Assembly: GCA_947488755.1 (NCBI GenBank)
Contig: CANLAD010000001.1
Coordinates: 510,247 to 574,246, forward strand
DNA: 64,000 bases
Direction of reading: 5' to 3'
From: an uncultured Erythrobacter sp.
GTDB lineage: Bacteria > Pseudomonadota > Alphaproteobacteria > Sphingomonadales > Sphingomonadaceae
Shown here: positions 59,550 through 64,000 of the stretch, one piece after another
Layout: every line of letters begins with the position of its first letter
Numbering within the stretch: the stretch's first letter is position 1
Notes under the pieces: model-generated
Databases searched by the model: none
What the model saw: the letters and a program-made list of their open reading frames with translations, nothing else
What the model was told of the DNA's origin: nothing
Made by a program: the position numbers and the translations under genes

Positions 59550-60380
59550 ATGACGAATATCGCGATTTGCGCCCCCGCAACGCCGATCACCCGCGACCAT
59601 GCGCAAGCGCTAGACGCTTTGGTAGCCGCGGAGTTTCCCGGCACGCGCGTGACATTTCACGAACAATGCTTTGCCAGCGCCGGGCATTTCGCCGGCGATG
59701 ACCTGGCGCGCCTCACCGCGTTGCTCGATTGCGCCAACGATGCGGCTTTCGATGCGGTATGGTTTGCCAAGGGTGGTTACGGCTCCAACCGTATCGCCGA
59801 AGCAGCCGTTGCGCAGATGAACCAGGCGGCGCGGGCCAAGACCTATGTCGGCTTTTCCGATTGCGGATATCTGCTGGCCGCTTTGTATCGCGCGGGGATT
59901 GGCCAGTGCGCGCACGGCTCGATGCCGGTCAGCGCCCGGTCGGAACGTGGACGCGAAGCCGTGCGGCGGGTGTTGCGCTGGCTTTCCGGGGATAACTCGG
60001 GGCTCGAACCCAGTCTGAATGGCACCATGCCAGCAGCCGCGTTCAATCTCATCACGCTGGCGATGCTGGCGAAGACCCGGATGATGCCGGACCTGTCCGG
60101 TCACGTGCTGATGGTGGAGGAGGTGAGCGAACACCTTTATGCCGTTGACCGCTGCTTCTTCGCGCTGGCGGGCAGTCTGCCGCGGCTTGCGGGCCTGCGC
60201 CTCGGCGCGATCACCGCGGTGCCGGAGAACTACGTCGAGTTCGGACAAACCGAGGAGGAGATTGCGCGCTATTGGTGCGACCGGGCGGCGATCCCCTATC
60301 TTGGTCGCGCGCAGATCGGGCACACTGCGGACAACCATGTCGTACCCTTCGGCCTTGCAGGTCCAGCGCGCTCTGCCTAA
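59550..60380 (+). CDS. ldcA: LD-carboxypeptidase (muropeptide recycling)
   Basis: 276 residues from ATG 59550 (MTNIAICAPATPITRDHAQA); the open frame to 59454 has no family match. S66-family serine peptidase that removes the terminal D-Ala from recycled tetrapeptides in the cytoplasm. The nucleophile is in TYVGFSDCGYLLAALYRAG (about 98-116), the acid in LMVEEVSEHLYAVDR, and the His in QIGHTADNHVVPFGL. The Asp after the Ser is conserved. Divergent from the Mur ligase with a 56-base gap, which could hold shared promoters. The pair would act on muropeptides imported by the AmpG-like protein at 13680. Confidence 0.87.
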   Translation: MTNIAICAPATPITRDHAQALDALVAAEFPGTRVTFHEQCFASAGHFAGDDLARLTALLDCANDAAFDAVWFAKGGYGSNRIAEAAVAQMNQAARAKTYVGFSDCGYLLAALYRAGIGQCAHGSMPVSARSERGREAVRRVLRWLSGDNSGLEPSLNGTMPAAAFNLITLAMLAKTRMMPDLSGHVLMVEEVSEHLYAVDRCFFALAGSLPRLAGLRLGAITAVPENYVEFGQTEEEIARYWCDRAAIPYLGRAQIGHTADNHVVPFGLAGPARSA

Positions 60381-60408
60381 CCGCGCGGGCCAAAGGAGAG
60401 GAAAAGAG

Positions 60409-61347
60409 ATGCGCGCATTCGTATTTCCGGGACAGGGCAGTCAAAAGGTCAGGATGGGGCAGGAGCTGGCGCTCGCCAGCGTTGCCGCACGCGAGGTTTT
60501 CGAGGAAGTCGACGACGCGCTTGGGCAGAAGCTGTCGGCGATCATGGCCGAGGGGCCTGAGGAAGACCTGACGCTCACCGCCAACGCGCAGCCCGCAATC
60601 ATGGCCAACGCCATCGCGACCCTGCGCGTGCTCGAGCGGGAATTCGGCGTCACGCTGAGTGAGAGAGCGGGCTGCGCGGCGGGGCATTCTCTCGGCGAAT
60701 ACACCGCGCTGTGTGCACTCGGCGCATTCGATCTGCCCACCACCGCGCGCCTGCTGAAGCTTCGCGGCCAGGCCATGCAGGCTGCGGTTCCCGTGGGCGA
60801 AGGCGCGATGGCCGCGCTGCTCGGCGCCGATATCGAGAGAGCCAGCCAGCTTGTAGCCCAGGCCGCCGAAGATCAGGTCTGCGAGGTCGCCAACGACAAC
60901 GATCCGACGCAGGTAGTGATCTCGGGGCATAAAGCTGCGATCGAGAGAGCGATCGCGCTGACGAAAGAGCATGGGATCAAGCGCGGCGTGCCGCTGCCGG
61001 TTTCCGCACCGTTTCACTGCTCGCTCATGCAGCCGGCCGCCGAACGCATGAAAGATGCTCTGGCCGATACGCAGATCAGTTCTTTTTCTCTGCCGCTTTT
61101 CGCCAACGTGATCGCCGGCAAGGTCAGCGATCCCGAACAGGAGCGAAAGCTGTTGGTCGAACAGGTGACGGGCCGCGTGCGTTGGCGCGAGAGCGTGCTT
61201 GCCATGCGCGATGCAGGCGTGGAAGAATTTGTGGAACTTGGCGGAAAAGTGCTCGGGCCGATGATCGGTCGAACGGCCAAGGATGCACGTACCACCAGCA
61301 TTGTCACGATGGACGATATCGAAGCATTCGCGAAGGAGATCGCCTGA
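60409..61347 (+). CDS. fabD: Malonyl-CoA:ACP transacylase
   Basis: 312 residues from ATG 60409, with a strong site (AAAGGAG). Transfers malonyl from CoA to acyl carrier protein. N-terminal AFVFPGQGSQKVRMGQELAL, nucleophile GHSLGEYTALCALGAFDLPT (S94), and catalytic His in PVSAPFHCSLMQPAAERM. The stop shares its A with the fabG start (TGATG). fabD-fabG is a common pair, but acpP, which usually follows, is not here. Confidence 0.95.
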   Translation: MRAFVFPGQGSQKVRMGQELALASVAAREVFEEVDDALGQKLSAIMAEGPEEDLTLTANAQPAIMANAIATLRVLEREFGVTLSERAGCAAGHSLGEYTALCALGAFDLPTTARLLKLRGQAMQAAVPVGEGAMAALLGADIERASQLVAQAAEDQVCEVANDNDPTQVVISGHKAAIERAIALTKEHGIKRGVPLPVSAPFHCSLMQPAAERMKDALADTQISSFSLPLFANVIAGKVSDPEQERKLLVEQVTGRVRWRESVLAMRDAGVEEFVELGGKVLGPMIGRTAKDARTTSIVTMDDIEAFAKEIA

Positions 61348-62099
61348 TGTTCAGCCTCGAAGGAATGAACGCGCTCGTTACCGGCGCGAGTGGTGGGATC
61401 GGATCGGCCATCGCCATCGCGCTGGCGAAACAGGGTGCACGGGTGGCGCTGTCAGGTTCGAACGGTCAGAAGCTTCGCGCTTTTCGCGAACAATTGCATC
61501 AGGAGCATGGCGGCGAGCACGTCGAGATCACCTGCGACCTGTCGAATACGGAGCAGGTCGAGGAACTCATCCCCGCGACGCTCGACACTTTGGGCGGGAT
61601 CGATATCCTCGTGAACAATGCAGGCATCACGCGCGACAATCTCGCCATGCGGATGAAGGATGATGAGTGGAGCGATGTGATAACCATCAATCTCGAAGCC
61701 GCATTTCGCCTGATGCGCGCCAGTGCCCGCCCGATGATGAAGAAACGCTTTGGCCGGATCATCAACATCACCAGCGTCGTTGGAGCGACGGGCAATCCAG
61801 GGCAAATGAACTACGCTGCGGCAAAGGCCGGGCTGACCGGCATGACCAAGAGCTTCGCACAGGAAGTCGCCAGCAGGAGCATAACCGCCAATTGCATCGC
61901 GCCCGGCTTCATCCGCACCGCCATGACCAGCGCGCTCGATGAAAAGCAGCAGGACGCGATCAATGGCCGCATCCCGATGGGCAAGATGGGCGAGGGCGGC
62001 GATATCGGTGCGGCGGCCGCGTTTCTCGCAAGCCGCGAGGCAGGCTATATCACAGGCGAAACGCTGCACGTAAATGGCGGCATGGCGATGCTGGGGTAG
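61347..62099 (+). CDS. fabG: 3-oxoacyl-[ACP] reductase
   Basis: 250 residues, short-chain dehydrogenase. NADP site GASGGIG in LVTGASGGIGSAIAIALAKQ (about 10-29), NNAG in DILVNNAGITRDNLAMRMKD, catalytic Ser and Tyr-x3-Lys in INITSVVGATGNPGQMNYAA followed by AKAG, and the cofactor-closing CIAPGFIRTAMT. Reduces 3-ketoacyl-ACP in fatty-acid elongation. Coupled to fabD. About 165 bases without a gene or clear terminator follow before dnaN. Confidence 0.95.
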   Translation: MFSLEGMNALVTGASGGIGSAIAIALAKQGARVALSGSNGQKLRAFREQLHQEHGGEHVEITCDLSNTEQVEELIPATLDTLGGIDILVNNAGITRDNLAMRMKDDEWSDVITINLEAAFRLMRASARPMMKKRFGRIINITSVVGATGNPGQMNYAAAKAGLTGMTKSFAQEVASRSITANCIAPGFIRTAMTSALDEKQQDAINGRIPMGKMGEGGDIGAAAAFLASREAGYITGETLHVNGGMAMLG

Positions 62100-62263
62100 G
62101 TGCAGGACGTTCCGGTGCGGCCTTATCCCCAAGCGAATAGCGCCTCACAAACCGTCAAACTTGCCCGCACCGACAGTCACGCTAAGGTTTTTCGAGAAAT
62201 TCACCGTCTGCGGGGGCGATTCCGGTCCTGCTGGCGCCTCGCTGATAAAGGTGGGTCCAACCG

Positions 62264-63391
62264 ATGAAGGCTACGATCGAACGCGCGACGCTCCTGCGTT
62301 GCCTGTCCCATGTCCAGTCCGTGGTCGAACGCCGCAACACAATCCCGATCCTCTCCAACATCCTTATCGATGCGAGCGATGGTGGCAGCGTCAAGGTGAT
62401 GGCGACCGACCTCGACTTGCAGGTGGTCGAAACCATGAGCGCCGCTTCGGTCGAAACGGCGGGGGCCATCACGGTGTCGGCGCATCTGCTGTTCGATATT
62501 GCGCGCAAGCTGCCCGAGGGCAGTCAGGTCAGTCTGGAAACCGCGGAAAATCGCATGGAGATCCGCGCGGGGCGTAGCCGGTTCAAGCTGCCGACCCTGC
62601 CTCGCGATGACTTTCCGGTGATCGTCGAGGGCGATCTTCCGACCAGCTTCGAACTGCCCGCCCGTCAGCTCGCCGAGATGATCGACCGCACCCGGTTCGC
62701 CATCTCGACCGAGGAAACGCGTTATTACCTGAACGGCATATTCCTGCACGTGACGGATGAGGACGAGCCGGTGCTGAAAGCTGCCGCGACCGACGGTCAC
62801 CGGCTGGCGCGCTTCACCCTCGCACGGCCCGAAGGTGCGCAAGGAATGCCCGACGTGATCGTGCCGCGAAAGGCGGTCGCCGAACTGCGCAAGCTGCTCG
62901 AGGAAGCGATGGACGGCTCGGTCCAGATCGACCTGTCAGCGAGCAAGATACGCTTCACGCTGAGCGGCGAGGGCGGGGTAGTGCTGACCAGCAAGCTGAT
63001 CGACGGAACCTTCCCCGATTACAGCCGCGTAATCCCCACCGCGAACGACAAGCTGCTGGAGATCGACCCGCATGAATTCTTCACCGCGGTCGATCGCGTC
63101 GCCACAATCGCGACCGAAAAAACGCGTGCGGTGAAGATGGGGCTCGATACCGACAAGGTGACGCTTTCCGTGACATCGCCCGACAACGGCAATGCGGCTG
63201 AAGAGCTGATGGCGGGCTATAAATCCGAGGGGTTCGAGATTGGCTTCAACGCCAATTACCTCAAAGATATTCTCGGTCAGTTCGACTCCGACAAGGTCGA
63301 GCTGCATCTCGCCGATGCGGGCGCGCCGACGCTCATTCGTGAGAATGACAAGAGCGCCGCGCTGTATGTCCTGATGCCAATGCGGGTGTGA
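62264..63391 (+). CDS. dnaN: DNA polymerase III sliding clamp beta subunit
   Basis: 375 residues, three clamp domains. MKATIERATLLRCLSHVQSV, VVERRNTIPILSNILIDASD in domain I, RPEGAQGMPDVIVPRKAVAEL in domain II/III, and the C-terminal MPMRV, the hydrophobic pocket contributor. It forms the dimeric ring that holds DNA polymerase on the template. Start ATG 62264 (AAAGGTGG upstream). dnaA, gyrB and recF are not adjacent, as often in alphaproteobacteria. Confidence 0.96.
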   Translation: MKATIERATLLRCLSHVQSVVERRNTIPILSNILIDASDGGSVKVMATDLDLQVVETMSAASVETAGAITVSAHLLFDIARKLPEGSQVSLETAENRMEIRAGRSRFKLPTLPRDDFPVIVEGDLPTSFELPARQLAEMIDRTRFAISTEETRYYLNGIFLHVTDEDEPVLKAAATDGHRLARFTLARPEGAQGMPDVIVPRKAVAELRKLLEEAMDGSVQIDLSASKIRFTLSGEGGVVLTSKLIDGTFPDYSRVIPTANDKLLEIDPHEFFTAVDRVATIATEKTRAVKMGLDTDKVTLSVTSPDNGNAAEELMAGYKSEGFEIGFNANYLKDILGQFDSDKVELHLADAGAPTLIRENDKSAALYVLMPMRV

Positions 63392-63525
63392 TTGGTCTGC
63401 GCGAGGGCGTTTTTTCGCTCCGTGGAGCATTCAAGGCGGTCCGGCGTTGATCCATCGCAAGCGGGTGGGAAAGCGCCCTCCGATCGACTAGCCCACAGTG
63501 TCGCCGCAAGAGGAGGCTTTTCCCC

Positions 63526-64000
63526 ATGACGAACAAGCAGGTCCACGTTCGCAAGGACAAGCCGACCGAAGCGCAGGTGGTCGAGGTCACGCCCGGTGAT
63601 CTGGCGCCCGAGATGGTGCGGCTGCAGATCGAAAGCTTCGCGGTCACCTCCAACAATGTCACCTATGCCGTGATGGGCGCGGGCTTCGGCTACTGGAATT
63701 TCTTCCCTCCCGCCGGAGATGATAAGGGCCAATTCGGCATCGTTCCGATGTGGGGTCACGCGCGGGTGAGCGAGAGCAACCATGCCGATATCCCCGTGGG
63801 CGAGCGGGTTTATGGCTACTTGCCTATGGCAGACATGCTCGACGTGTCGCCGGGCAAGATCACGCCCGAAGGGTTTGTCGATCTAGCGGCGCATCGTCAG
63901 GAGATGAGCCCGGTCTATAACCAGTATGCGCGGCTCGCGGACGACCCCGAGCATGATCCGGCGCGCGAGGCGGAGCGGATGATCTTCGGACCCCTGTTCC
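63526..64000 (+). CDS. DUF2855 family protein, N-terminal fragment
   Basis: The gene runs off the right edge; 158 codons are visible from ATG 63526 (AGAGGAGG upstream). It reads MTNKQVHVRKDKPTEAQVVE, then MVRLQIESFAVTSNNVTYAV, GYWNFFPPAGDDKGQFGIVP, MWGHARVSESNHADIPVGER and VYGYLPMADMLDVSPGKITP, then VYNQYARLADDPEHDPAREA. The layout resembles an MDR-type GroES-like oxidoreductase start (SFAVTSNNVTY, VGERVYGYLP), which is the known look of DUF2855. Enzymatic role unknown. Confidence 0.85.
   Translation, partial: MTNKQVHVRKDKPTEAQVVEVTPGDLAPEMVRLQIESFAVTSNNVTYAVMGAGFGYWNFFPPAGDDKGQFGIVPMWGHARVSESNHADIPVGERVYGYLPMADMLDVSPGKITPEGFVDLAAHRQEMSPVYNQYARLADDPEHDPAREAERMIFGPLF

Overview
The window looks like ordinary chromosome from a G+C-rich alphaproteobacterium. 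The best guess is order Sphingomonadales, probably family Erythrobacteraceae. This rests on gene order (lapA-pyrF-trpF-trpB-trpA-accD-folC, aroA-cmk-rpsA, ffh-rpsP-rimM-trmD-rplS, atpI-atpB-atpE-atpF'-atpF, rpsF-rpsR-rplI), on lineage-typical families (a CpdR-like regulator beside N-formylglutamate amidohydrolase, SapC, a FYDLN-acid protein, DUF2855) and on acidic tails on ribosomal proteins. The genus is inference. There is no prophage, transposase, CRISPR array or rRNA operon. One tRNA (Ala, GGC) is present.

Layout. 1-13.6 kb: CpdR fragment, N-formylglutamate amidohydrolase, a structured intergenic region that looks like a complete small-RNA gene, SapC, an FAD-linked oxidase, a DEAD-box helicase, an MntP-like protein, UvrD, two small secreted proteins, rsmD/rluB and a Rieske oxygenase. 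13.7-22.4 kb: an AmpG-like transporter, then a long minus-strand operon (lapA-pyrF-hypothetical-trpF-trpB-hypothetical-trpA-accD-folC) in which nearly every junction is an ATGA or GTGA overlap. 22.5-30 kb: purB, radC, the F0 sector of ATP synthase, a lipoprotein, a quinone oxidoreductase, gloB and a GFA protein. 30-38 kb: rpsA, cmk, aroA, FYDLN protein, tRNA-Ala, ffh and rpsP. 38-42 kb: rimM, three unrelated genes, trmD carrying an in-frame palindromic insertion, then rplS. 42-51 kb: an S9 peptidase, asd, a coupled cluster ending in a RimB-like protease and rimK, and two secreted acidic/calcium-type proteins. 51-64 kb: amn, rplI-rpsR-rpsF, DUF808, GST, an acyl-CoA synthetase, a Mur ligase divergent from an LD-carboxypeptidase, fabD-fabG, dnaN and a DUF2855 fragment.

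How the genes work together. Most genes serve translation (S1, S6, S9-type L9, S16, S18, L19, RimM, TrmD, RsmD, RluB, RimK, Ffh), amino-acid and nucleotide synthesis (Trp, Asd, AroA, PyrF, PurB, Cmk, Amn), lipid precursors (AccD, FabD, FabG), ATP synthesis and wall recycling (AmpG-like, Mpl-like ligase, LD-carboxypeptidase).

The unusual material lies between or inside these genes: (i) a candidate ~118-nt C-rich-loop small RNA at 1231-1348 with its own consensus-like promoter and terminator; (ii) a palindromic repeat family with three full copies and one half copy; (iii) a different palindrome fused in frame into trmD; (iv) several visibly A/T-richer orphan genes slotted into conserved operons at exact stop/start overlaps.
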